Assembly: GCF_905147365.1 (NCBI RefSeq)
Contig: NC_056425.1
Location: 6,641,501 to 6,705,500, forward strand
Length of the DNA: 64,000 nucleotides
Source: Aricia agestis
Taxonomy: Eukaryota; Arthropoda; Insecta; Lepidoptera; Lycaenidae
Reading direction: 5' to 3'
Under the pieces are notes generated by a model. The model saw only the letters and a program-made list of their open reading frames with translations. It did not search any database and was not told the DNA's origin. A program made the translations under genes and the position numbers. Of the stretch, positions 1 to 10,083 are shown one piece after another (the first letter of the stretch is position 1; each line of letters begins with the position of its first letter).

Positions 1-1384
1 TTAAAGCAGTTTGAGGTTCTATGCTAATTACATAAAGCTTATTTTCAAATATTTCTACAAAAACCGCGTACGCGCAGCGAACGTGCAGCGACCGCGCAGC
101 GTACGCTCAGCCACCGCACAGCCTACGCGCAGCGACAGAGCAGTCTACGATCACCGCCCGCGCGGCTAGTGTGTCTGTCATTACTCATTCCCTTTGAGAT
201 CGCGCGACGGATGCCCGTTGCCTTTGTGCGATGTCGTCAGAGTTATTAATTTCGTTAATAGAAGAAAGGGATGTCTTGTGGGACAAGACTCTCGAAATAT
301 ACAAAGACAAACGTAAAACTTTGCAAGCGTGGCATGAAATATGTACTATATATTATATAATTAGAAGGTTTTGAGACAATGCCAGATGCAGAAAAAAATA
401 AACAAGGTAAATTTCTTTTAATTTGATGTTCAATCATGCTTGTGTAAGTATATACGTACACATATTTTTACGCACAGATGTAAAACTATTTCGGTTTCGT
501 TTGACAGCTCGAGATTGTTGCTCTATTCCGCTAGGTATATTAACTTTATGGTTCTCTGACAAAATAGGTTACATTTGAAACTTTTGGAACTGGCACCGAC
601 TTCAAAATTATGAAGATTGAGTACAGAAATAGTTGAATTTATGGATACCCTAGCAACCGAGTGGACGTGATAAGATATCAGATTAAAAAGCCTTAGGGCG
701 TGTTCATATGACTACGCGCACAATCCGCGTACACGCAGCAACCGTCTTTTCACCGCGTACACGCAGCTACCGCGCAGCCACCGCGCAGCAACCACGCAGC
801 GTCCACTCGGTTGATAGGGTATCCATAAATTCACCCGCAGTTTACTAACGGAATTCAGAACTCAAACACGTGTTTCCATGTACTCCGCGAGAAAGCTCAT
901 AATTTTGTATTACTTGTACAAAAAATGGAAAAATGAAGAGAATGGGAGAAAAAACCTTCTATTAATATAGTACATATTTCATGCCACGCTTGCAAAGTTT
1001 TACGTTTGTCTTTGTATATTTCGAGAGTCTTGTCCCACAAGAGTCAAGACATCCCTTTCATCTATTAACGAAATTAATAACTCTGACGACATCGCACAAA
1101 GGCAACGGGCATCCGTCGCGCGGTCTCAAAGGTAATGAGTAATGACAGACACACTAGCCGTGCGGGCGGTGATCGTAGACTGCTCTGTCGCTGCGCGTAG
1201 GCTGTGCGGTGGCTGAGCGTACGCTGCGCGGTCGCTGCACGTTCGCGTGCGGTTTTTGTGGAAATATTTGAAAATAAGCTTTATGTAATTAGCATAGAAC
1301 CTCAAACTGCTTTAACGTTTGGGAAAACACGCGACGCGCGCTGAATCCGCGCGCGCAGAAAACGCGCACGTGTGAACACAGCCT
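1..1384. mobile_element. Fold-back DNA element with long inverted arms, truncated at window start
   Basis: Bases 1-355 and 964-1315 are near-perfect inverted copies. The right end continues to about 1384 and finishes in a GTGAACACAGCC-TTA end, a form common for PIF/Harbinger-type termini with a TTA/TAA target site. The matching left terminus lies outside the window. Both arms contain GC-rich CGCGCAGCG-type subterminal repeats and a captured coding fragment. A second inverted pair (636-668 and 800-833) lies in the loop, so one element is nested in another. No transposase is visible, so it is non-autonomous. The superfamily is inferred from the terminus only. Confidence 0.7.
231..374 (+). pseudogene. 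MADF-domain N-terminal fragment captured in the element arm
   Basis: An ATG-initiated 47-codon frame reads as the beginning of a MADF domain: Leu-Ile, Glu-Glu-Arg, Leu-Trp-Asp, Tyr-Lys-Asp and Ala-Trp-His-Glu-Ile in the expected order. It then runs into an AT-rich stop about halfway through the domain. MADF domains are DNA-binding modules of insect transcription factors and of Myb/MADF proteins of PIF/Harbinger transposons. The inverted copy in the other arm (about 990-1110, minus) has a short insertion that shifts the frame. It is therefore a captured or relic fragment, not a working gene. The domain call rests on pattern recognition. Confidence 0.55.
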
Positions 1385-1409
1385 TAATATTTTGATATCG
1401 TTGGTTCGC

Positions 1410-1553
1410 TGCGCGTACGCGGTTTTTGTAGAAATATTTGAAAATAAGCTTTATGTAATTAGCATAGAACCTCAAACTGCTTTAACGTTTTGGAAAACAC
1501 GCGACGCGCGCTGCATCCGCGCGCGCAGAAAACGCGCACGTGTGAACACAGCC
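1410..1553. repeat. Direct duplicate of the element's right end
   Basis: This block repeats about 1242-1383 almost base for base, including the AAGCTTTATGTAATTAGC stretch, the GCGCGC-rich block and the GTGAACACAGCC terminus. It is either a solo end of the same transposon family or a tandem duplication. Confidence 0.75.
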
Positions 1554-1667
1554 TCATTGTCACGTCATGTCATGTTTCTATAAAAATTTTTTTTGAAAAC
1601 AATTATTATCAAAAACGAGGAAAGTCTATAATATATTTTAATAGTTTAGTGTCACTTATAAAATTTT

Positions 1668-2029
1668 ACTAGCTATTTGACCGAGCTTTGCTCGGTATTC
1701 GATGATAATGACATTTTCTAAAAATGATTCCTAGCTAGATCGATTTATCGCCCTCGAAACCCCCTATATACTAAATTTCATGAAAATCGTTGGAGCCGAT
1801 TCCGAGATTTCAATTATATATTTATATACAAGAATTGCTCGTTTAAAGATATAAGATTTGCTCGGTATTCGATGATAATGACATTTTCTAAAAATGATTC
1901 CTAGCTAGATCAATTTATCGCCCCCGAAACCTCCTATAAACTTAATTTCATGAAAATCGTTGGAGCCGATTCCGAGATTTCAATTATATATTTATATACA
2001 AGAATTGCTCGTTTAAAGATATAAGATAA
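1668..2029 (-). mobile_element. Helitron-like short element, tandem duplicated
   Basis: Read on the minus strand the unit starts with TCTTATATC and ends with the hairpin CCGAGC-AAA-GCTCGG, eight bases and CTAGT. That is the TC...hairpin...CTRR layout of non-autonomous Helitrons. Two head-to-tail units of about 175 bp lie at 1668-1854 and 1855-2029; the second lacks the outermost CTAG end. Related copies lie near 12364, 14762, 34721 and 34935. Confidence 0.65.
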
Positions 2030-2860
2030 TGTTTTGTAAATCCAATATTATTTCAATTATTTTTTTCCGCAATCAGATGATGCAATACTGTTTGAAAAAT
2101 TTACTGTTAATATAGAAATATAATACTCATAACAATAATTGTTTAATTGATTGATACATCTCTACTTTCACTGAAAATTTAAAATTCTTACCCTTGCACT
2201 CATGACGAATGCAATATTTCGGTCCCTTCTGTATTTTGTTTCGTTTATGACTATGTTTTTATACTCAGTACATAGTAATAGTATACAACGCATGAAATTC
2301 TATAGCTCCGTCTGAATAATAATAAAACTTGTGTTCTAACGTGAAGCAGCATTTTATTTGTACGGTTTATCACAAATCAAATGAAATGGAATGAAATAGT
2401 ATTAAATAATTATTTTTAACTACTTTTTATTATAAATAACGTAGGCTACATGTACCAAAATGAATAATAAATAAATTATAATATAATATTATGAAATTAC
2501 AATTTTTTTTTCATTAAAAAAAATTATATTTAGGCTAAAAAATAAACTTATAATATAAATTATAAATGTTTAATCTAATTTCGATCTACGAAAGTCCAAA
2601 GGACAGGATGTGGGTAAGTAATCCGGCAGCAAGAACAGTGCAGTACAGTTACCTCGTTTACGCACTTTCAGATGTTACTTTAAAAGTCATCCCTGGGATT
2701 ACTTTAATTATTGTTTACAGACAGAATTGAGTATTATGAGTATTATTATATAATATGAGTATTATATTAATTGTATTGACATGAGTCAGTATGCTGCCTA
2801 AAAATAAATAAGGGTCAGGTCATAGGGAAAATTCGAAACAAGGCGTTGCAATCCATTTTA
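2030..2860. other. AT-rich intergenic DNA, nothing recognised
   Basis: Very AT-rich sequence with short A and T runs. No frame of useful length, splice-bounded exon or inverted repeat stood out. Confidence 0.6.
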
Positions 2861-2993
2861 ACCCCCGACAAAAAAGAGGGGTGATATACCTAAGTTTGAC
2901 GTGTCTCTCTGTCTGTCTGTTTGTTTGTGTGTGTATCTGTCCGTGGCATCGTAGCATCCAAACGGGTGGACTGATTTTGATCTAGTTTTTAGT
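2861..2993 (+). repeat. Dispersed repeat (GTCTGTCTGT-containing), inverted partner at 5812-5946
   Basis: About 130 bp running from CCCCCGACAAAAAAGAGGGG to a stretch ending in GATCTAGTTTTT. The reverse complement of nearly the whole block occurs at 5812-5946, so the two copies form an inverted pair 2.8 kb apart. Confidence 0.7.
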
Positions 2994-3596
2994 GGACTCT
3001 ATTACTAAGACTTCGTTGTCTGTCCATATTATGTATCTCTGTCTCCAGGCCATATCACAAATACTGCTATAGATAGACTTTTGAAATTTTCACAGATCAC
3101 GTGTAGGTATTTCTTTTACCTCTATAACAACAAATGGTAAAAATAGAATAAAATAAACATTTAACCAGGGCTCGATATTAATAATGGTAACAATATTTGC
3201 TTGATATTAATAATGGTGGGAGACCCCTTAAATATTTATTATAATATTTTATTGTAAGTATTTGTTGTTATAGCGGCAATAAAAATACACACTCTGTGAA
3301 AACTTAAGAAGTCTAGCTATAGTGCTTCTTGAGATACAGCCTGGAGACAGACAGACAGACAGCCGAACGGGCAACGAAGTCTTAGTAAAAGTGTCCCGTT
3401 TTTACCTTTTGGGTACGAAATCCTAAAAATTTATTCTCAATTTTGTTAGTGTCACTAAAACTAGTGAACGGCTGAACCGATTTGGCTAATAATTATTGTT
3501 ATACTTTTGAAATATTCTTTAAAATCCAGGGAAGATTTGCAAGGTGAGAAAATAATATATAAAACGTAATTTTATTTTGTCTATAGACTCTATACC

Positions 3597-3653
3597 ACGT
3601 CAGTCTCGCTCCGTGTTAAGTACTTGAAGGACTTGCCTTATGAGTACCAGACC
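3597..3653 (+). mobile_element. SINE tail fragment
   Basis: CACGTCAGTCTCGCTCCGTG followed by TTAAGTACTTGAAGGACTTG matches, in reverse orientation, the 3' body of the tRNA-derived SINEs at 29123 and 60081. The tRNA head is absent. Confidence 0.5.
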
Positions 3654-4238
3654 AAAAAAACTTAATACTTTTTAGAGTTCTATGCCCAAAGGCTAAAACC
3701 GGCCAAGTGCGGGTCGGGCCACGCGCAATATAGGGTTCCGTAGTACTGCTAGTTTTTGATAATTTTTGTATAGTCAATGAATATACATTTATAACGTCGT
3801 GTTTTACACTACGAACAACATCATCTTAGTTACGTTCAAAGGAATTTAAACGAAAAGTTCCTTTATATTTCGCCGAATACATACACACAAAAATTTAAGG
3901 GGGGGGTCCCATACAAAAAACACAATTTTTAGCCTATTTTTGCTCTGTATCGGTACGGAACCTTTCGTGCGCGAGTCCGACTCGCACTTGGCTGATTTTT
4001 ATTTCACATTTCCAGAAGCAATCGTTTAGCTGGTAGACGGGGGGAGGGACTGGACACTGGACTCTAACGATTTTTTCCACTTTAAAACTTCATATGGATC
4101 CCTAAATGGGAAAGTGATAAAATAATACTCGTAATATTTTTTTAAACCTATCCAACGACACCATATTGGCATCATTGATATATAGTACATTCATGCCGTT
4201 TTACAGCTTTGTAGGACCTATAGTCTCTGAGCAAAACC

Positions 4239-4376
4239 GCGGACAGACAGACGGACAGACAGACGGACAGACAGACGGACAGACAGACGGACAGGCAGAC
4301 GGACAGACAGAGAGATGGACAGACAGACGGACAGACAGACAGATGGACAGACAGACGGACAGACGGACGGACAGAC
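4239..4376 (+). repeat. GGACAGAC / GACA microsatellite
   Basis: About 138 bp of imperfect GACA-based tandem repeat with GGACAGACAGAC as the main period. It creates spurious long frames on both strands that encode simple Thr-Asp-Gly-Gln or Cys-Pro-Ser-Val repeats. Confidence 0.9.
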
Positions 4377-4823
4377 CGAAATTATACGGGTTCCTTGTTC
4401 ACTACGGAACCCCAAAAAATGGGACCCTATTATTGAGACTTCGGCGCCTGTCCGACTGTCTGTCTGTCTCCAGGCTGTATCTCAAGAACCGCTATAGCTG
4501 ATTTCTTTTCACAGATTGTGTATTTCTGGTGCCGCTATAACATCAAATACTAAAAACAAAATAAAGTTAATATTTTAGGGGGGCCCCCATACAACAATCG
4601 TGTTTTTTTTTACTATTTTGGCTCCTAATCCATAATGGCAACATGTAGACACTTAAAATTTTCACAAAACTCTTAATCATAATATTATGTTTTCTTTAAT
4701 ATTTTATAATAAATTTAAAATAAATAATTAAGGGGGGCTCTCATACAGAAAACACTATTTTTTTCCTACTTTTGCTCTATAATGGTACGGAACCCTTTTT
4801 ATATTATATAATACATAGTAAGA

Positions 4824-4863
4824 TGTTCCGTCGGCGAGATTTGAGCCCGCGACCACCGAGCTT
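4824..4863 (-). mobile_element. tRNA-SINE head fragment
   Basis: TTCCGTCGGCGAGATTTGAG followed by CCCGCGACCACCGAGCTT is the complement of the box-B region of the SINE family seen whole at 29123. Only this piece remains. Confidence 0.5.
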
Positions 4864-4880
4864 CAGATATCGTCATAAAA

Positions 4881-5284
4881 TTAAATTAAGAAATTAAAAA
4901 AAAAAACCCGCCAAACAACTTTAAAAAGTAATGAAATAATATTTAGGTACTGCCTTTAAGTTCAAATAATTCCTAACTTGTGTAAAGTAATATTTTAGTC
5001 CAAAATTGTTGTTAAGGTGTGTCGGGGAACCGCTAATGTAGATGTTTGATTTCACACAACATGTTACAGTTTTAAGGATCAGTTCACAGCGAACCGAATC
5101 GAGATAATCAGCGACTTGGCGGTTGTAGTTTACTTGGCGGTCCCCCGACACACTGTGACAACAATTATGGACTAAAATATTACTTTACACAAGTTAGCAA
5201 TTATTTGAACTTAAAGGCAGTAAATATTATTTCATTACTTTTTAAAGTTGTTTGGCAGGGTTTTTTTTAATTTCTTAATTTAAT
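4881..5284. mobile_element. Fold-back MITE, about 400 bp
   Basis: Bases 4881-5033 and 5145-5284 are inverted copies of about 140-150 bp around a loop of about 110 bp. The arms share GTAATGAAATAATATTTA and CCAAACAACTTTAAAAAGTA. No coding capacity is seen. Confidence 0.75.
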
Positions 5285-5811
5285 TTTATTTCATACTTTT
5301 TAAACTTGTGTTGGTTATAGTGCAAAATAATGTCTATCAACATAATCATATTCTCATGATTACCATCTATCAATGTCCCTTTCAATGAGGCCGTTAATAT
5401 GAGCCCAAACATGAAACCTCCACTTCGGGTTCACACGAAGCTCGGTACCTATAGAATCCAGGTGATGCTGCAGCAGTGGCATGTAAATATTTACTGTCTA
5501 TCTACTTCTTACTGGTTGTCGCAATTAAAATGAGCCTAAACACGAAACCTCTGCTCTAAGTTGGCGAGGGGTTGGATATCCTATTGATTACCAGGTGATG
5601 CTGCAGCACCAGGTTAACTTTCCATTAATATGTGTATACGTATATTGTATTTTCACAGATGTCACGAACTAGAATGAAATATAAAACACATCAAATGACA
5701 ACAAGTTGCTAACGGCCTTTCATGAACCAGATAAACCCTGATTGTCCAGCACTGAGCAGGCTGATGATGATGAATTATAGCTAAGAACACTCTCGATCAT
5801 GTCAGCTTTCA

Positions 5812-5946
5812 AACAAAAAAACTAGATCAAAATCGGTCTACCCGTTTGGATGCTACTATGCCACGGACAGATGCACACACAGACAAACAGACAGACAGAA
5901 AGACACGTCAAACTTATAACACCCCTCTTTTTTGTCGGAGGTTAAA
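5812..5946 (-). repeat. Inverted partner of the 2861-2993 repeat
   Basis: Reverse complement of 2861-2993 with few differences, ending in CCCCTCTTTTTTGTCGGAGG. Confidence 0.7.
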
Positions 5947-6028
5947 AATCAATATCTCAACCAACATGCGTTTTAAACCAATTCACATAACACAAAAAAA
6001 ATTATATAAGTCGACTAAAAAAATGTAC

Positions 6029-6208
6029 TAGATGACGCATCCAACTATGTTGCGCCAAAATTTATTTGTCGCGCGGAAACTGTATATTTTTATGGGATAA
6101 AAAGTATCCTATGTCCTTTTCCGGGACTCTAACTAATCTCCATACGTATTTTGAGCGTTACCAGGTAACATACAGACAGACACACTTTCGAATTTATAAT
6201 ATTATAGA
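6029..6208 (-). mobile_element. CTAGATGACGC repeat, possible Helitron-type end
   Basis: Read on the minus strand this family ends in a small hairpin (GCAAC-nnn-GTTGC in better copies) about ten bases before CTAGT. Other copies lie at 16483, 28748, 55321, 63388 and 63796. The opposite end carries CAGACAGACACACTTTCG. Classification is uncertain. Confidence 0.5.
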
Positions 6209-6229
6209 CCAGCCAGGTCTAAAGGGTGT

Positions 6230-6575
6230 GGGACTCAGAAAAAAAACTGGCCAAGTGCGTGTCGGGTCACGCGTAATATAGGGTTTCGTAGTACCGATAG
6301 TTTTTGATAATTTTTGTGTGGTCAATGAATGTACATTTATAACGTGTTTTACACTACTAACAACATCATCTCAAATCTCAATTACGTTCAAAGGATTTTG
6401 AACGAAAAGTTCATTTATACTTCGCCGAATACAATTTTTTTAGTTGATCGACTATTACTCAATAGCTTATGCAGTCTTCTTAGCCGTGATAATTTTCCTT
6501 TTAAATTCAGCATATTTCCTACTCCCGTGAATTTTTCCACGTTTCCAGAAGCAACCGTTTAGCTGGTAGAACTGG
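6230..6575. repeat. Partial copy of the GGCCAAGTGCG dispersed family
   Basis: The segment from GGCCAAGTGCGTGTCGGGTC to TTTCCAGAAGCAACCGTTTA parallels 3700-4040 closely, with small differences. Confidence 0.65.
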
Positions 6576-6653
6576 ACTCAGTCAATTTTTTCCACTTTAA
6601 AACTTCATATTTCACAAATGGATCCCATCATCTGGCAAATATACATAATATGT

Positions 6654-6776
6654 ATTTAGCTATACATAGAATCATTTTTTTTTATTTCAAATGATTTTTC
6701 CGGTCCTAAAACATTCATTTATGCAAAGAACGATAGTTTTCAAATTGTTATTACCCGCTTCATCCACTCATGTCAA
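6654..6776 (+). repeat. CTATACATA / TTCAAATTG dispersed repeat, copy 1 of 4
   Basis: About 120 bp starting with AGCTATACATAGAATC and ending in CCACTCATGTC. Related copies lie at 9957-10083, 12957-13078 and 28336-28455. No terminal repeats are visible. Confidence 0.6.
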
Positions 6777-6920
6777 AATATAATATGAATAGAATAAAAT
6801 AAATAAATATAATAATTTATTACAATTACTAAACTCACTTATTGGTACAGGAACATTAAGTACCTACTACTTATTATTTTACATAAAAATGAAAGACTAT
6901 TTACAAAACATCAGAAATGA

Positions 6921-6926
6921 TTTATT
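6921..6926 (-). terminator. AATAAA polyadenylation signal
   Basis: AATAAA on the minus strand, five bases beyond the stop codon of the small acidic secreted protein gene. It supports this as the gene's last exon. Confidence 0.6.
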
Positions 6927-6931
6927 GAAAT

Positions 6932-7853
6932 TTAATAAGGGGATGTTGGAGAAACCCCGGCTCTGACTACCTCTTCGTTTATCATGTGGAGTTTGTCAGC
7001 AAAGTCATAGAACTCTTTCAGCAGCGGCAGAATGAAGATGTCTGGATCAATGCTGGAATCAGAAAGGAGACCAGAGTCCAGATCACTGAGCCAATCGTCA
7101 TCAGCAGCTGATTCCTCTTCATCATAAGCCATCACCTGGCCGAGGAGGAGGGCGAGAAAGCCGATGAAAAGAACCTTAAAAAAAGAAATAATAATAATAA
7201 TAAATAATCTAAAATTCCAAAATTTTGTAAATTCCAAAGCTCGAACGGAAAAGATAATGAATAAGGATGATACGATTAGAACGTAGAACAGTAATATAAT
7301 TAGAATTAAGCATGTAAGAAATGGGATCAAAAGAAATGTCGTCGAATCAACTTATTTAGCACAGGAAGAAAATTATAAAATCAAAATAATCAATGCTATT
7401 TTTATAGTAAATGAAAATAAGCATAATAATTATTAGTTAACTGAAGTAGTATTATATTAATAATATTATAATAATAACTAGTATTCCAGTGATATATTTT
7501 AAAGAAATTTGAAATTTATTGCTATTAAAGACTCTATTTTAATTTAGTTGAAAAAAATTTATATATAAATGATCGAGTTAAAATCATTGATTAACATTTT
7601 TGCTAAGTTTTACCCAAATTTAAGAAGGAAATGATAATATGCGCAAACATTTTTAAAAACTTTTTAAAAATCTTTTGAACTTTGAATATCGTTTACTAAA
7701 AAACAGAAAGTCTGAAATGATATCGTAAAATAAAAAAACTTTTTTGAAGTTTTAAAAACAAATATAAGGTTTACAAGAAAAACTGAAGTCTAAAATATCA
7801 TATAAAATTGTTATCTATCAAAAATATAAAATATAACTCACTTTGGAATTCAT
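6932..7853 (-). CDS. Small acidic secreted protein, two exons
   Basis: I do not recognise the family. Exon 1 (7842-7853) encodes Met-Asn-Ser-Lys and ends at a GTGAGT donor. Exon 2 (6932-7174) follows a T-rich acceptor and finishes with TAA. The 84-residue product begins with a clear signal peptide (hydrophobic core residues 5-16, likely cut after Val-Met-Ala at 20). A very acidic stretch follows (DEEESAADDDWLSDLDSG, residues 22-39), then a helix-prone segment PLLKEFYDFADKLHMINEEV (54-73) and a short Pro/Ser tail. There are no cysteines. A TATA box 49 bases before the ATG and an AATAAA just past the stop support a real, compact gene. Reading exon 2 alone gives a longer frame, but its upstream part is translated intron. 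Secretion is inferred and the function is unknown. Confidence 0.72.
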
Positions 7854-7901
7854 ATTATCGTTGCTCGTGATCCTCTCTGTATTTTGTTTCCTCTACTTTT
7901 G

Positions 7902-7908
7902 TTTTATA
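7902..7908 (-). promoter_or_regulatory. TATA box of the acidic secreted protein gene
   Basis: TATAAAA on the minus strand, 49 bases before the ATG. This leaves a 5' leader of about 20-25 bases if transcription starts about 30 bases downstream. Confidence 0.6.
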
Positions 7909-7911
7909 CTA

Positions 7912-9520
7912 GTCAATTTGACTCGGAGGCTAGTTTCACTTAATTTTAATCGACAGTTAAATATTATTCGCTCTAAAAAATACCACATATCTGAGATAAC
8001 GACAGGTTAGTTTGTCTTTAAATGTTAATTCGAACTGGCCCGAAAATTATCAAGTTTAACATTTTATTGTTTTTTAAGTTTTACATTACATCCATAAAGT
8101 ATTTAAAATACACTTTATGAATGTTATGGACGTCAATTGAAATTTTTATTATCAGATTTTTTTGTTTTCGGATCTACTTGTCTCGCAATTTTCTTTGAAA
8201 AATTTTCTCCGATTGTTTACCTTTAGATTAAAACATTATCGATCTACCATCGAAATCGAAATAAATAATTTAAAGCAAATTTTAATTAAAATAACAAAAT
8301 TCAAAGATAAATTATTTTTAACAAAATAAAACATAGTACAGATCACCGCAACCGGCATTATTAATTTTTTTTGCGGTTCAAACTTGTGATCAAAGTATTC
8401 AAAATAAAAAAATCAGACGACGTCAGCATCTATGTTATTATTATTATAGGATCTATGAACCAAACACTATGCTAACACGGGTTTAGATCTTTATGAGCAT
8501 TGCCAAACGTCATAGCTTATTTTGTTCATATACGCGTAATTGATCCAGCACAAAGTTGTTAAAATAATATAACGTCCTTATCTTTGTTTTACGATCACAT
8601 GATGGATGGAAGAAAATCACTTAGATGATTTTTTTTATTTATTACCCATGTGAAAAATAAATGTTTAAAATCATCTTTTTGATCGTATCAATGTGATTGT
8701 ACAAACAGCAAAACAAGCGCTGAAAATCATTGTAAGAATTGTATATTAAAGTTTCCATTTTATATATCTTTTATTTAATTTTGTTACTGCTGTCTTGACA
8801 TTTATTTTGAAGGATTGCTTTATGATGGGAAATGAAAATTATGATGTAAGTTTTGATTTAAGATCTACAGTTATTAAACTAGCAAAGAAAAGATAAGTTA
8901 GATCTAGTCTAGAAAGCATTTATAGGACCTCACACATTGAGTCCAGAATTAAGAAGCTTAGCGCGAATTTTTTTTCGTTTGTGTATAACTTGAACTAACA
9001 TACGCACAACGTCTCCTTATGTGAATTTCTCGTAAAATTGAAATTTTGGAAAATGCCTATGTAATATGAATGTAAAATTATACGGCCCTCAGTTATATAG
9101 ATTATCCGGACTACTAATTTTTTAATTGATTTTTGGGTCATTTTTAACATGGACATAATATACGCCTTTTGCATACTGTGTTCAATTCTCCGGACTTTCG
9201 ATTATCCGAAAACCTTACCACAATAATATTATTAGTCCTGTTAATCGAGTTTCAACTGAATTGTAGTCGTATATAGCCGTTTTGCTATCTGTAGTCGAAT
9301 TGTTTGGCATCGTTACCTCGGCTGGCCTGAGCCCCAATCTTTACCTCCGGTATCCATTACCCAATTTGCATTTCAGAGGTCATCGTGTACTCAATACTGC
9401 GTACTTGAGGATAATTTACGACGCATCATCATCAGGACTATCGCAAGCTGTAAAATAAAGTGCATGTTAACGGCCGATCTATAAACTCGCCTCAGTCTAG
9501 AACAGTAAGTTATTCTTAAT
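7912..9520. other. AT-rich intergenic DNA
   Basis: No convincing exon. There is a short complementary pair near 8095-8125 (CATAAAGTATTT / AAATACACTTTATG) and scattered A/T runs. Otherwise I see nothing. Confidence 0.5.
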
Positions 9521-9588
9521 ATTATGTGTGTTTTTTTTAATGGGGGAATGCGCTTACGCATTCCCCCATTAAAAAAAACACACATAAT
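9521..9588. repeat. Perfect 32-bp inverted repeat with CTTA loop
   Basis: Bases 9521-9552 and 9557-9588 are exact reverse complements separated by only CTTA. The arm contains TGTGTG, a run of eight T, AATGGGGGAATGCG. The perfect match suggests a very young palindrome, a fold-back element end, or an assembly/hairpin artefact. Confidence 0.9.
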
Positions 9589-9956
9589 CCGGGGCCTGGG
9601 GAGGACCATCGAGGTATGTGGGACTCCCCGGGGCGGACGGACGGTGCTCCTGAAGGTGGGGTACGGGAAACGCGTGATACACGACCGCAGCATCTTGATT
9701 GTGACCTAATGGAAAGTGATATTATGGCTCTGCCCACGGACACTCCTGATACTCGTATCACTTACCAGAGGAGTTCCTTTTTTGTAACAAAATCAGACGT
9801 GTATAGGTTTTCGCCCATATATCTTTTATCTTATTTGCTGAACTATCGTTTGTTATTTGAAGGCGTAAGTGGAAGAATCAAATAACTAACATTTTATAGT
9901 ATGAGAGCAATTACTCATTTTCTTCCTTATAATCTGTAACTTATCTGCTTTATCAT
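9589..9956. other. GC-richer stretch beside the hairpin, unclassified
   Basis: Bases 9589-9760 are clearly richer in G and C than the surroundings (GGCCTGGGGAGGACC, GGGGCGGACGGACGG). They look like a piece of a retroelement reading frame, but I could not place them in a family. The rest is AT-rich. Confidence 0.35.
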
Positions 9957-10083
9957 CTGGCTAAAATATCTGGTTACACATAAAATCCACAGTTTCTTTT
10001 TATTTCAAATAAATTTTTGGCCCTAAAGCCTCCATTTATCCCAAAAAACTGCAATTTCGGAGCTGATTCTTCCACCCATGTCT
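9957..10083 (+). repeat. CTATACATA-type dispersed repeat, copy 2 of 4
   Basis: Same layout as 6654-6776: CTGGTTACACATAAAATCCAC, then ATTTCAAATAAATTTTTGGC, then CCACCCATGTC. Confidence 0.55.

Larger units (their letters stand above)
3300..4800. repeat. Cluster of the GGTTCCGTAG / GGCCAAGTGCG dispersed repeat family
   Basis: Several partial copies of one family lie end to end. Hallmarks are GGCCAAGTGCGGGTCGG, AGGGTTCCGTAG, GGGGGGCTCCCATACA-like blocks and CTGTCTGTCTCCAGGCTGTATCTC. Further pieces occur at 6230-6575, 36862-37015, 57180-57400 and 58755-58870. I recall this as widespread in lepidopteran genomes. I see no coding capacity. Confidence 0.6.

Noticed and set aside
4166..4501. Long frames on both strands across the GACA repeat
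   Set aside because: They translate to simple Thr-Asp-Gly-Gln or Cys-Pro-Ser-Val repeats caused by the microsatellite; no splice or promoter context.
9391..9885. Overlapping frames around the perfect hairpin
   Set aside because: No domain, and the hairpin forces complementary frames; kept only as unclassified GC-rich sequence.
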